Shown here piece after piece: positions 16,095 through 23,753 of a DNA stretch of 64,000 bases. This DNA comes from Pseudomonas sp. GD04019 (GTDB taxonomy: Bacteria; Pseudomonadota; Gammaproteobacteria; Pseudomonadales; Pseudomonadaceae). The notes below the pieces were generated by a model that had not been told where the DNA came from, did not search any database, and saw only the letters and a list, made by a program, of their open reading frames with translations. Position 1 is the first letter of the stretch. Every line of letters begins with the position of its first letter. A program made the translations under genes and the position numbers. The stretch covers positions 1-64,000 of the forward strand of contig NZ_JAOEEA010000016.1 of NCBI RefSeq assembly GCF_029837695.1. The letters run 5' to 3'.

Positions 16095-16442
16095 ATGTCC
16101 GCCAATCATCCCTGCCTCGCCTGCGGCGCCTGCTGCGCCAACTTCCGCGTGTCCTTCTACTGGGGCGAATGCCAGTCCGCCGGCGGTACGGTGCCCGATC
16201 ATCTGGTCGAGCAGATCGGTCCCTACCATGTGGCCATGCTCGGCACCACGGCCAAGCCGGTGCGCTGCATCGGCCTGCAGGGCGAGGTGGGCTGCGGCAC
16301 CCGCTGCACGGTGTATGAGCAGCGCTCCAGCACCTGTCGCGAGTTCACCGCTAGTTGGGAAGATGGTCAGCACAATCCGCATTGCGATGCGGCGCGTGCC
16401 GCCTATGGCCTGCCGCCGCTGACGCCTGAACACTTCGGCTAG
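16095..16442 (+). CDS. YkgJ-family cysteine-cluster protein
   Basis: This 115-residue protein has a cysteine pattern typical of the YkgJ/UPF0153 (CxxCxxCC) family: CLACGACCANFRVSFYWGEC near the N-terminus, then CIGLQGEVGCGTRCTVYEQR and CREF. The conserved cysteines probably bind a zinc or iron-sulphur centre. Function is not established. The gene is divergent to trkH and its stop is followed after 30 bases by the nitroreductase, so the two are probably co-transcribed. Confidence 0.88.
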   Translation: MSANHPCLACGACCANFRVSFYWGECQSAGGTVPDHLVEQIGPYHVAMLGTTAKPVRCIGLQGEVGCGTRCTVYEQRSSTCREFTASWEDGQHNPHCDAARAAYGLPPLTPEHFG

Positions 16443-16472
16443 AATGCCCGCCTGCTTCCCTTGGAGATGGCC

Positions 16473-17030
16473 ATGCAAGCCCTCGATCTGCTGCTCAACC
16501 GCGTATCCGTCGGCCGTCTGCTGGAGCCGGCGCCCGATGCCGCCCAGCGCGAGCTGATGTTCCGCGCCGCCCTGCGCGCACCGGACCATGGCCAGCTGCG
16601 GCCCTGGCGCTTCCTCACCGTCGAGGGCGATGCCCGCGTGCGCCTCGGCGAGCTGTTCGCCGCGGCCATGGCCAGTGATCCGGCCAACAAGGCCGAGGCA
16701 CTGGACAAGGCTCGCGCCATGCCGCTGCGTGCGCCGCTGCTGATCGTGGTGATCGCGCGCCTCAGCGAGCATCCCAAGGTGCCGCAGGAAGAGCAGGTGC
16801 TGTCCGCCGGCTGCGCTGCCCACAGCCTGCTGCTGGCCGCCCAGGAACTGGGCTTCGGCGCCATCTGGCGCACCGGCGCCCTGGCTCACCACCCGCAGGT
16901 GCTGGCCGGGCTCGGCCTGCACGCCAGCGAGCGGATCGTCGGCTTCCTCTATGTCGGCAGCTTCGAGGGCGAGCGGCGCACGCCGCCGGCGCTGGAACCG
17001 GTGCAGTTCGTCAGCGTCTGGCAGGGTTAG
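16473..17030 (+). CDS. Nitroreductase-family flavoprotein (YdjA-like)
   Basis: The 185-residue protein is of the short YdjA subgroup of FMN nitroreductases. It shows the FMN-binding RAALRAPDHGQLRPWRFL (~26-43), LLAAQELGFGAIWRTG (~119-134) and the tail FLYVGSFEG (~155). It would reduce nitro- or quinone-type compounds with NAD(P)H as a dimer; the natural substrate is unknown. TTG 16461 and ATG 16467 are also in frame. TTGGAG at 16461-16466 is better read as the ribosome site for ATG 16473 (MQALDLLLNRVS), which is the family start. Confidence 0.88.
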   Translation: MQALDLLLNRVSVGRLLEPAPDAAQRELMFRAALRAPDHGQLRPWRFLTVEGDARVRLGELFAAAMASDPANKAEALDKARAMPLRAPLLIVVIARLSEHPKVPQEEQVLSAGCAAHSLLLAAQELGFGAIWRTGALAHHPQVLAGLGLHASERIVGFLYVGSFEGERRTPPALEPVQFVSVWQG

Positions 17031-17052
17031 CTCTTATTGTGTCTGCGGGCGA

Positions 17053-17325
17053 CTATTGCAGCCTGGTGAGCGCCCAGTAGAACCCGAATACGCTGCATCC
17101 GGCATAGCCAATAACGCCTACCCAGTAGACAAGCGGTTGCTCGCTCAGCGAAAACCAGCCGCCTTGTCCGAAAACCTCACGCGTATAAAAGCTAAATAGA
17201 ACGTCAATAGCCATGGCTAGCGCCATTGAATACGCTCCCCAGTAGTTCGAGTTCTGGCCCATCAATAGAGCCATGCCGGTCAACATTAGGGAAAAGAAAA
17301 GTAGTTTTCTGAAACCTCTGAGCAT
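17053..17325 (-). CDS. Small membrane protein of unknown function
   Basis: This is a 90-residue protein with three hydrophobic segments (~8-23, ~30-48, ~66-85), starting MLRGFRKLLFFSLMLTGMAL and ending YWALTRLQ. The open frame extends to 17592, but the extra part is antisense to cpxA and lacks membrane character, so ATG 17325 is chosen. It follows cpxA by 37 bases on the same strand and could be its last operon gene. Base composition is visibly less GC-rich than its neighbours. I do not recognise a family. Confidence 0.6.
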   Translation of the reverse strand: MLRGFRKLLFFSLMLTGMALLMGQNSNYWGAYSMALAMAIDVLFSFYTREVFGQGGWFSLSEQPLVYWVGVIGYAGCSVFGFYWALTRLQ

Positions 17326-17362
17326 CCGTGTTCCTCGGGTATCGATTGGGTGGTGTGACCAG

Positions 17363-18685
17363 TCAGCAGCTTGTCGGCAACTCCAGGGTGGCGACAAAGC
17401 CGCCCTGTGGGTGATTGGCCAGCAACAGCCGCCCTTCATGGCGCTCCGCCGCACGGCGGGCGATGGCCAGGCCGAGGCCGTGACCCGGCGCGCTCTGTTG
17501 CGGGGCGCGGAAGAAGGGTTCGCCCAGGCGCTCGATGATCTCCGCCGGGGCGCCGGGGCCGTGATCGCGCACGGCGATGCGCAGTTGGCCATCCTGCTGA
17601 CTCACCTCGATCTCGATCGGCTGTTCCGGCGGATTGAAGCGCAAGGCGTTGCGCAGCAGGTTGTCCAGCGCGCGGCCGAGCATGTCCGGCCAGCCCTGCA
17701 GGGCCAGCGGGCGGCTGTCCATGCGTACCTGCAGGCGCTGCTCGGGGGCGGCCAGGGCGGCATCTTCCAGCAGGCTGTCGAGCAACCCGCGCAGATCCAC
17801 CGGCTGCGGTGTACCGGGGTCGGCATCCAGGCGGGCGAGGGCGAGGATCTCGGCGATCAGCGCCTCCAGCCGATCGCATTCCTGGGTCAGGCGGCCCCAC
17901 AGCTGGTCGCGCTGGGCCGGCTCGGCGCGCTCGGTCAGGGCCAGGGCCACGCGCAAACGCGCGAGCGGCGAGCGCAGCTCGTGGGAGACGTCGCGCAGGA
18001 GCTGGCGCTGGCTGCCGATCAGGTCCTGCAGGCGCGAGCCCATGCGATTGAAGTCGCGGGCCAGCACGCCGAACTCGTCGCCGCGGTCGGCCAGGCGCGC
18101 CAGGCTGTTCTGCTGGTAAGCGGTCTGCCCCAGGTCATGCACCGCGCCGCGCAGGCGGCCGAGCGGGCGGGTGATGGACAGGGTCAGCATGAGACTGATG
18201 GCGGTCAGTACCACCAGGGCGATGGCCAGGGCGCTGAGCGGCCAGGACAGGCTCTCGCGATGCCAGGCCATCATCTCCGGGTGGGGAATGCGGTAGATGA
18301 ACAGATAGGTCTCGCCCGTGGTCGGGCTGTGGTATTCCTCGGTGATGCGGCGCCAGGGCAAGCGCTTGGGATTGTCATGGCGCGCCTCGAAAGCCGCCGC
18401 GCGCGGCGGGAAGGTGCCGTAGACCAGGGCCTGGCCTTCCTCGTTGAGCACCTGGATGTTTACCCGGTAGCGCTGCTTGCGCTTTTCCAGAAACTGCTGG
18501 GCGGCTTGCGGGCCCTTGCGCTCGTAGATCTGGCTCCAGCGTTCGGCGACATCCTGCAGCGCCGGATGGCGGCCGAGCACCCAGGCGTCCTGGTCCAGCG
18601 CACGGCCCAGCAGCATGGAGAGGCCGGCGACCAAGGCGACGGCCAGCCAGAAGCTGGCGAAGATGCGCCAGAACAGTGAACGCAT
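17363..18685 (-). CDS. cpxA: CpxA-like envelope-stress sensor histidine kinase
   Basis: The 440-residue kinase has a first membrane helix (~8-28), a periplasmic sensor (~29-150) and a second helix (~152-175). HAMP follows (~176-230), then HisKA with the phosphorylated His in LLRDVSHELRSPLARLR (~232-248). The ATPase domain has LDNLLRNALRFNPP (N box) and DHGPG / GHGLGLAIARR (G boxes). It sits downstream of a CpxP-like gene and a response regulator, so CpxA is the best reading. Its phosphatase/kinase balance should set CpxR activity. ATG 18685 gives MRSLFWRIFASFWLAVAL. Confidence 0.88.
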   Translation of the reverse strand: MRSLFWRIFASFWLAVALVAGLSMLLGRALDQDAWVLGRHPALQDVAERWSQIYERKGPQAAQQFLEKRKQRYRVNIQVLNEEGQALVYGTFPPRAAAFEARHDNPKRLPWRRITEEYHSPTTGETYLFIYRIPHPEMMAWHRESLSWPLSALAIALVVLTAISLMLTLSITRPLGRLRGAVHDLGQTAYQQNSLARLADRGDEFGVLARDFNRMGSRLQDLIGSQRQLLRDVSHELRSPLARLRVALALTERAEPAQRDQLWGRLTQECDRLEALIAEILALARLDADPGTPQPVDLRGLLDSLLEDAALAAPEQRLQVRMDSRPLALQGWPDMLGRALDNLLRNALRFNPPEQPIEIEVSQQDGQLRIAVRDHGPGAPAEIIERLGEPFFRAPQQSAPGHGLGLAIARRAAERHEGRLLLANHPQGGFVATLELPTSC

Positions 18686-18742
18686 GGGAACTCCTCAAAT
18701 GGCAAAAGCCCGGCTCAGGGAGCCGGGCCGGATAACGCCGGA

Positions 18743-19186
18743 TTATTGGGCCTGCTTGTCCTTCTCGGCCTTCCAGGCCTCGAATTCGGCACGCTCGGCG
18801 CGGCGCTTGTCCATCTCCGCCTTGCGCGCGTCGAAGGTCTTCTGCTGCTCGGGCGTGAGGATGGCACGGAAGGCCTTGTCATGCTCCAGGCGGGCGGTTT
18901 CCAGTTCCTTCTTCAGCGCGTCCTGATCGGCCTGCGGCAGCTTGCTCAGGTACTTCTGGGTGATTTCGCGCGGATCGTTCTTGCGCTCGCGCATGAGCTT
19001 GCCCATCTGCTCGCGCTGCTCGGCGCTGAGGTCAAGGTCCTTGAGCATCCGCATGCCGTGACCGCGGTGCTCGCCGTGCATGGCCTTGTTGCAGTGCCCC
19101 GGTTCGCCGGGTGCGCCCTCGGGCATGGCCAGGGCGATGGTCGGCAGGCTGGCGGCCAGGAGCAGGGCGGTGAGGGTCTTGCGCAT
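18743..19186 (-). CDS. cpxP: CpxP/Spy-family periplasmic LTxxQ protein
   Basis: After a signal peptide (~1-20, ending ALA) this 147-residue protein is helical and charged, with the two LTxxQ-type motifs LSAEQREQMGKLM (~53-65) and LTPEQQKTFDARK (~111-123). Such proteins act as periplasmic chaperones. CpxP also damps CpxA by binding its sensor. Here the gene lies between cpxR and cpxA rather than divergent from them as in E. coli. A CpxR-type box 84 bases upstream suggests that active CpxR induces its own brake. Confidence 0.85.
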   Translation of the reverse strand: MRKTLTALLLAASLPTIALAMPEGAPGEPGHCNKAMHGEHRGHGMRMLKDLDLSAEQREQMGKLMRERKNDPREITQKYLSKLPQADQDALKKELETARLEHDKAFRAILTPEQQKTFDARKAEMDKRRAERAEFEAWKAEKDKQAQ

Positions 19187-19269
19187 GATGTGTCTCCTTG
19201 TCTCGAAACCGGCGGGTTACCGGATGAGCCCAGTCTAGGGAGGGCAAGGTCAAGCGCGGTCAGTGGAGG

Positions 19270-19285
19270 GTAAAGGCAGCGTAAA
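19270..19285. promoter_or_regulatory. Candidate CpxR box before cpxP
   Basis: GTAAA (19270-19274), six bases, GTAAA (19281-19285) on the plus strand fits the CpxR consensus GTAAA-N(4-8)-GTAAA. It lies in the 111-base gap between cpxR and cpxP, 84 bases before the cpxP start. A plausible leftward -10 (TAGACT on the minus strand, ~19232-19237) is about 32 bases closer to cpxP with no good -35, as expected for an activated promoter. Confidence 0.6.
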
Positions 19286-19297
19286 GGGCGAAGCTTC

Positions 19298-19975
19298 TCA
19301 GGGCGCGTAGTAGTACCCGCGGCTACGCAGGGCGACGATGCGCGGGCGGCCATCCGGGTGCGGGCCGAGCTTCTTGCGCAGGTTGCTGACGTGCATGTCC
19401 AGGCTGCGGTCGTAGAGAGTCAGCTTGCGGCCCAGCGCCAGTTGCGCCAGGGCCTGCTTGTCCAGTGGCTCGCCCGGTTGTTGCAGCAGCGCCTCGAGGA
19501 TGCGGCCTTCGGACAGGGTCAGGGTGATCTCGTGCTCACCGAGGCTGGCCACACCGCGCTGCGGGCTGTAGCTGATGTCGCCCAGCTCGACGCGGCTGGG
19601 TGTGGCCACCGGCAGGCTGCGGCGCAGCACGGCGCGCAGGCGGGCGGTCAGTTCGCGCGGGTCGCAAGGTTTGGCCAGGTAGTCGTCGGCGCCCAGTTCC
19701 AGGCCGAGGATGCGATCCAGCGGCTCGCCACGGGCCGAGAGCATCAGCACCGGCAGCTCGGCGTGTTCGCTGCGCAGCTGCTTGAGCAGCTCCAGGCCGC
19801 TGCCGTCCGGCAGCATTACGTCGAGGATCACCGCCGCCGGGCTCTGCTCGGCCAGCGCGGCGCGGGCGCTGGCGCCGTCATGGCTGGCGCGCACGTTGAA
19901 GCCTTCCTGCTGCAGCCAGCTGGCCAGCAGCTCGCAGAGTTCGCGGTCGTCGTCGATCAGCAGCAGGTCGGTCAT
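19298..19975 (-). CDS. cpxR: OmpR-family response regulator, CpxR-like
   Basis: The receiver domain (~1-118) of this 225-residue protein has the acidic pair IDDDRE, the phosphorylated Asp in AVILDVMLPDGSG (~52), Ser in MLSARG and Lys in LAKPCDP. The OmpR winged helix (~128-225) has LTLSEGRILEALLQQPG and the recognition helix YDRSLDMHVSNLRKKLG. Paired with cpxA and cpxP, it should control the envelope-stress response. It is preceded by only 28 bases after the coiled-coil gene, so it may be read from upstream. Confidence 0.9.
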   Translation of the reverse strand: MTDLLLIDDDRELCELLASWLQQEGFNVRASHDGASARAALAEQSPAAVILDVMLPDGSGLELLKQLRSEHAELPVLMLSARGEPLDRILGLELGADDYLAKPCDPRELTARLRAVLRRSLPVATPSRVELGDISYSPQRGVASLGEHEITLTLSEGRILEALLQQPGEPLDKQALAQLALGRKLTLYDRSLDMHVSNLRKKLGPHPDGRPRIVALRSRGYYYAP

Positions 19976-20003
19976 GGTGGGGTCGGTTGGTCAGGTGGAG
20001 CGG

Positions 20004-20429
20004 TCAGACCCACTCGCTGCGGCGTTTGTTCCGCCCACCCGCGCTCAGGCGACCGACGACGAAGGCCAGCAGCGCGGTGCCGGCGCCGATGGCGAACCAC
20101 AGCTGCTGCTCGCTGAACAGACGCGGCGGTTGCTCGGCCTGAGCCTGCTTGAGCTGCAACTTGAGGCGCTGGTTGTCCTGGCGCAGGCGGCCGATCTGCG
20201 CGGTCTCGCGCTCGCCGGAGGTGGCGGCTTGCAGCTCGCTGCGCTGGCGCTCGCTCTCCGCCAGTTGCTGCTGCAGCGCGGCGATTTGCGCGGCGCTATC
20301 GCTGATCTGGGGGCTGACCGGGGCGCTGGCCGGCGTCGGGTTGAGGGCCAGCGGCTGGGATTCTTCGGCGTGCAGCGCGGGGGTGATGCACAGAGCGGTG
20401 AGCAACAGGTAGAGCGGGCCTTGGCGCAT
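20004..20429 (-). CDS. Exported coiled-coil protein with C-terminal membrane anchor
   Basis: This 141-residue protein has a signal peptide (~1-21, ending LHA), a Pro/Ser-rich linker, and a coiled coil (~45-98) with heptads such as IAALQQQLAESERQRSELQA. A C-terminal membrane helix (~107-126) follows, then the basic tail GGRNKRRSEWV. The coiled coil, LWFAIGAG helix and arginine-rich tail recall the anchor half of YgiM-type SH3-and-anchor proteins, but no SH3 domain is present. It lies just upstream of cpxR on the same strand. The function is unknown; an envelope role is inferred from location. Confidence 0.7.
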   Translation of the reverse strand: MRQGPLYLLLTALCITPALHAEESQPLALNPTPASAPVSPQISDSAAQIAALQQQLAESERQRSELQAATSGERETAQIGRLRQDNQRLKLQLKQAQAEQPPRLFSEQQLWFAIGAGTALLAFVVGRLSAGGRNKRRSEWV

Positions 20430-20480
20430 GGGGGACTCCAGGTTTCGAATTATTGTTATGGGCCTGCGTCGTGTGTGGGG

Positions 20481-20780
20481 TTAGGGCAGCACCTGCTTGA
20501 AAGGCTTGACCAGCACGCTGGCATAGACGCCCGCGGCGCGATAGGGGTCGGCGTCGGCCCAGCTCTGGGCGGCGGCCAGGGATTCGAATTCGGCGACGAT
20601 CAGGCTGCCGGAGAAACCGGCCGGGCCGGGATCGACGCTGTCCACCGCGGGGTGCGGGCCGGCCAATACCAGGCGGCCTTCGTTCTTCAGCTGCTCCAGG
20701 CGGGCCAGGTGGGCGGGGCGGGTAGCCAGGCGCTTTTCCAGGGACTCGGGGGCATCGCTGGCAATGATGGCGTAGAGCAT
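20481..20780 (-). CDS. yciI: YciI-family protein
   Basis: The 99-residue protein has the ferredoxin-like YciI fold: MLYAIIASDAPESLEKRLATRP at the start, the conserved His in RPAHLARLEQLKNEGRLVLAGPHPA, and WADADPYRAAGVYASVLVKPF near the end. The His/Asp pair of the family is present. The biochemical role is unknown in proteobacteria. Only one base separates its start from the yciB stop, so yciB-yciI are one operon, as in E. coli. Confidence 0.93.
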   Translation of the reverse strand: MLYAIIASDAPESLEKRLATRPAHLARLEQLKNEGRLVLAGPHPAVDSVDPGPAGFSGSLIVAEFESLAAAQSWADADPYRAAGVYASVLVKPFKQVLP

Positions 20781-20781
20781 G

Positions 20782-21372
20782 TCAGTCCTTGCTTTGCTGC
20801 GGGGTTTCGTCGTGGATGTGGCGCGCCAGGTAGACGCCCTGGGCGACCAGGAACAGCACGGTCATGCCGAGGCTGCCGAAGACTTTGAAGTCGACCCAGA
20901 TGTCGTGGAAGGTGAAGGCGACGAACAGGTTGGCGCAACCGCTGAAGATGAAGAAGGCCACCCAGGCCAGGTTCAGGCGCGTCCAGACCTGCTGCGGCAG
21001 CTGCACCGCGTGGCCCATGACGCGCTGGATCAGCACCTTGTCGCCGATGAAGTGGCTACCGGCGAAGCCTGCGGCGAACAGCCAGTTGACCACCGGCGCC
21101 TTCCACTTGAGGAAGGTCTCGCTGTGGAAGGCCAGGGTCAGGCTGCCGAACACCAGGCAGGCGACCAGGGTCAGCCACTGGCTTTTCTCCAGCTTGCGCT
21201 GCAGCAGGAACAGGACGCCATACACCAGGATCGAACTGATGATCAGCACCGCGGTGGCGCTGAAGATGCCGCCCAGCTCGACGCTGTGGCCGGCCAGTTC
21301 GACGGTGCGGGGATCGAGCTTGTAGACGATGAAGAACAGGATGAGCGGGATGAAATCGATGAATTGTTTCAC
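20782..21372 (-). CDS. yciB: YciB/IspZ inner-membrane septation protein A
   Basis: This 196-residue protein has five or six membrane helices. Diagnostic family segments are MKQFIDFIPLILFFIVYK at the start, WKAPVVNWLFAAGFAGSHFIGDK in the middle and FHDIWVDFKVFGSLGMT near the end. It is linked to cell division and envelope synthesis through interactions with divisome and elongasome proteins. A longer frame reaches 21411, but GTG 21372 (start MKQFIDF) is the family start. It diverges from the RNase AM-like gene. Confidence 0.92.
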   Translation of the reverse strand: MKQFIDFIPLILFFIVYKLDPRTVELAGHSVELGGIFSATAVLIISSILVYGVLFLLQRKLEKSQWLTLVACLVFGSLTLAFHSETFLKWKAPVVNWLFAAGFAGSHFIGDKVLIQRVMGHAVQLPQQVWTRLNLAWVAFFIFSGCANLFVAFTFHDIWVDFKVFGSLGMTVLFLVAQGVYLARHIHDETPQQSKD

Positions 21373-21437
21373 GGCGGCAGCCAGAAGCGGGATGTGGCGG
21401 CATAATAACAAACAACCTCATTAACGAAAGACGCGCC

Positions 21438-22298
21438 ATGAAGGTCGATCTGCACTGCCACAGCACCGCGTCCGACGGCGTTCTCGCACCCGCCGCGGTG
21501 GTTGCGCGCGCCCATGAAAGGGGCGTGCAGCTGCTGGCGCTGACCGACCACGACACCCTCGAAGGGCTGGACGAGGCGCGCCGTACCGCCGGCGAGTTGG
21601 GCCTGCGCCTGGTCAACGGTATCGAGCTGTCCTGCACCTGGGGTGGCGCGACCATCCATGTGCTCGGTTATGCCTTCGCCGCCGATGCGCCGGCCCTGGC
21701 CCAGGCCATCGCCGAGCTGCACCAGGGCCGCTGGCTGCGCGCCGAGGAAATCGACCGACGCCTGGCGGCCAAGGGCATGCCCGGTGCCCTGGAAGGGGCG
21801 CGCGCCATCCAGCAGGGCCTGGGCGACAGCGGCAACGCGCCGGCGCGCCCGCACTTCGCCGAATTCCTGGTGCGCGCGGGGCACGTGCGTGACCACGCCG
21901 AGGCGTTCCGCAAGTGGCTGGGCTCGGGCAAGCTGGGCGACGTCAAACAGCACTGGCCGACCCTGGAACAAGCGGTCGGCACGCTCAAGGCCGCCGGTGC
22001 CTGGATCAGCCTGGCGCATCCCTGGCAGTACGATTTCACCCGCAGCAAGCGGCGCCGCCTGGTGGCCGATTTCATCGCCGCGGGCGGACATGCATTGGAA
22101 GTGGTGAATGGTCTGCAGCCGGCCGAGCAGGTCGGCGGCCTGGCCATCCTGGCCCGTGAATTCGGCATGCTGGCCAGTGTCGGCAGCGATTTTCACGCCC
22201 CGGGCGACTGGTCGGAGCTGGGTATGTATCGTCCGTTGCCGGAAGACCTGTCTCCTCTATGGGAGCGCTTCGACCATGCACGCGCTACTACCGCCTGA
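21438..22298 (+). CDS. rnm: PHP-domain 5'-3' exonuclease, RNase AM-like
   Basis: The metal-binding motifs of this 286-residue PHP protein are MKVDLHCHSTASDG (~1-14), ALTDHDTLEGLDEA (~34-47), VNGIELSC (~58-65), HPWQYDF (~194) and SVGSDFHAPGDWS (~253-265). The protein matches YciV/TrpH, now known as RNase AM, which trims 5' ends of rRNA and short RNAs. The next gene (yciO) starts 13 bases later and the same neighbours occur in many gammaproteobacteria. ATG 21438 follows AAAGACGCGCC. Confidence 0.9.
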   Translation: MKVDLHCHSTASDGVLAPAAVVARAHERGVQLLALTDHDTLEGLDEARRTAGELGLRLVNGIELSCTWGGATIHVLGYAFAADAPALAQAIAELHQGRWLRAEEIDRRLAAKGMPGALEGARAIQQGLGDSGNAPARPHFAEFLVRAGHVRDHAEAFRKWLGSGKLGDVKQHWPTLEQAVGTLKAAGAWISLAHPWQYDFTRSKRRRLVADFIAAGGHALEVVNGLQPAEQVGGLAILAREFGMLASVGSDFHAPGDWSELGMYRPLPEDLSPLWERFDHARATTA

Positions 22299-22311
22299 GC
22301 AGGGAGAGTTC

Positions 22312-22944
22312 ATGAGTCAGTTCTTCCAGGTCCACCCGGAGAATCCGCAGCCGCGCCTGATCAAGCAGGCGGTGGAAATCCTGCGTAGCGGCGGGGTGAT
22401 CGTCTATCCGACCGACTCTTCCTACGCCATCGGCTGCCTGCTCGGCGACAAGGGCGCGGTGGAGCGTATCCGCCGCCTGCGCCAGCTGGACGACAAGCAC
22501 AACTTCACCCTGGTCTGTAGCGACCTGTCGCAGATCGGCCTGTTCGCCAAGGTCGACACCGGCGCCTTCCGCCTGCTCAAGGCGCACACGCCCGGGCCCT
22601 ATACCTTCATTCTCAGCGCCACCCGCGAAGTGCCGCGCATGCTGCTGCACCCCAAGCGCCGCACCATCGGCCTGCGCGTGCCGGCCCACCCCATCGCCCT
22701 GGCCCTGGCCGAGCAGCTGGGTGAGCCGCTGATGAGCGTAAGCCTGATCATGCCCGGCGAAGACCTGCCAATGAGCGACCCCTACGAGATGCGCCAGATT
22801 CTCGAACACCAGGTGGATCTGATCATCGATGGCGGCTACGGTGGCCTGGAGGCCTCCACCGTGATCAACCTGGCCGAGGGCGAGCCCGAGGTGATCCGCG
22901 TGGGCTGCGGTGACCCGACTCCCTTCCAGGAGGACGAGGCGTGA
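22312..22944 (+). CDS. yciO: YciO/Sua5-YrdC family protein
   Basis: This 210-residue YrdC-fold protein has SGGVIVYPTDSSYAIGC (~27-43), the KHNFTLVCSDLSQIG segment and PGPYTFILSATREVPRMLLHPKRRTIGLRVPAHPI (described in parts, ~85-120). The fold binds ATP and threonylcarbamoyl-AMP; YciO is a paralogue of the tRNA t6A enzyme TsaC and its exact activity is less clear. An open frame extends to 22108 but is antisense/shadow; ATG 22312 has the AGGGAGAG ribosome site. The stop overlaps scpA (GTGA). Confidence 0.9.
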   Translation: MSQFFQVHPENPQPRLIKQAVEILRSGGVIVYPTDSSYAIGCLLGDKGAVERIRRLRQLDDKHNFTLVCSDLSQIGLFAKVDTGAFRLLKAHTPGPYTFILSATREVPRMLLHPKRRTIGLRVPAHPIALALAEQLGEPLMSVSLIMPGEDLPMSDPYEMRQILEHQVDLIIDGGYGGLEASTVINLAEGEPEVIRVGCGDPTPFQEDEA

Positions 22945-23753
22945 GCGAGCAGGTCGACAGTCAGGCTGGCGCCCAGCAGGAACTGCCATTCGCACTCGTT
23001 TACGGCGAGGCCGTCACCGAACTGCCGATCGACCTGTACATCCCGCCGGACGCCCTGGAAGTGTTCCTCGAAGCCTTCGAGGGCCCGCTCGACCTGCTGC
23101 TGTACCTGATCCGCAAGCAGAACATCGACATCCTCGACATCCCGGTGGCCGAGATCACCAAGCAGTACATGGGCTACGTCGAGCTGATGAAGTCGGTGCG
23201 CCTGGAACTGGCCGCCGAGTACCTGGTGATGGCCGCCATGCTGGCCGAGATCAAGTCGCGCATGCTGTTGCCGCGCTCCGCCGAGGCGGAGGAAGAGGAA
23301 GACGACCCACGCGCCGAGCTGATCCGCCGCCTGCAGGAATACGAGCGCTACAAGGCCGCCGCCGAGGGTCTGGACGAGATTCCGCGCCTTGGCCGCGACC
23401 TCAGCGTGCCGCGCCTGGACGCCCCCGAGGCGCGGGCGCGCAAGCTGTTGCCGGACGTCAGCCTGGAGGAAGTGCTGCTGTCCATGGCCGAGGTGCTGCG
23501 CCGCGCCGACATGTTCGAGAGCCACCAGATCACCCGCGAGACGCTGTCCACCCGCGAACGCATGAGCGAAGTGCTGGAGCGCCTCAAGGGCAATGGCTTC
23601 GTGCCTTTCGTCACTCTGTTCACGGTGGAGGAGGGGCGCCTCGGGTTGGTCGTCACCTTCATGGCAGTGCTCGAACTGATCAAGGAACAACTGGTGGAAC
23701 TGGTGCAGAATGAGCCCTTCGCGCCTATCCACGTCCGTGCCCGAGCCGAATAG
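22941..23753 (+). CDS. scpA: Segregation and condensation protein A
   Basis: The 270-residue kleisin subunit of the Smc-ScpAB complex has the N-terminal Smc-neck-binding part with FEGPLDLLLYLIRKQNIDILDIPVAEIT (~49-76, given by position) and the C-terminal winged helix ending FVTFMAVLELIKEQLVELVQNEPFAPI. The central acidic stretch EAEEEEDDPRAE (~115-126) is typical. It bridges Smc heads in chromosome compaction. The start (GTG 22941) overlaps the yciO stop by four bases, and scpB follows with no gap. Confidence 0.95.
   Translation: MSEQVDSQAGAQQELPFALVYGEAVTELPIDLYIPPDALEVFLEAFEGPLDLLLYLIRKQNIDILDIPVAEITKQYMGYVELMKSVRLELAAEYLVMAAMLAEIKSRMLLPRSAEAEEEEDDPRAELIRRLQEYERYKAAAEGLDEIPRLGRDLSVPRLDAPEARARKLLPDVSLEEVLLSMAEVLRRADMFESHQITRETLSTRERMSEVLERLKGNGFVPFVTLFTVEEGRLGLVVTFMAVLELIKEQLVELVQNEPFAPIHVRARAE

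Noticed and set aside
17326..17592. An N-terminal extension of the small membrane protein
   Set aside because: It overlaps the C-terminus of cpxA in another frame and reads as Ser/Arg/Pro-rich shadow sequence.
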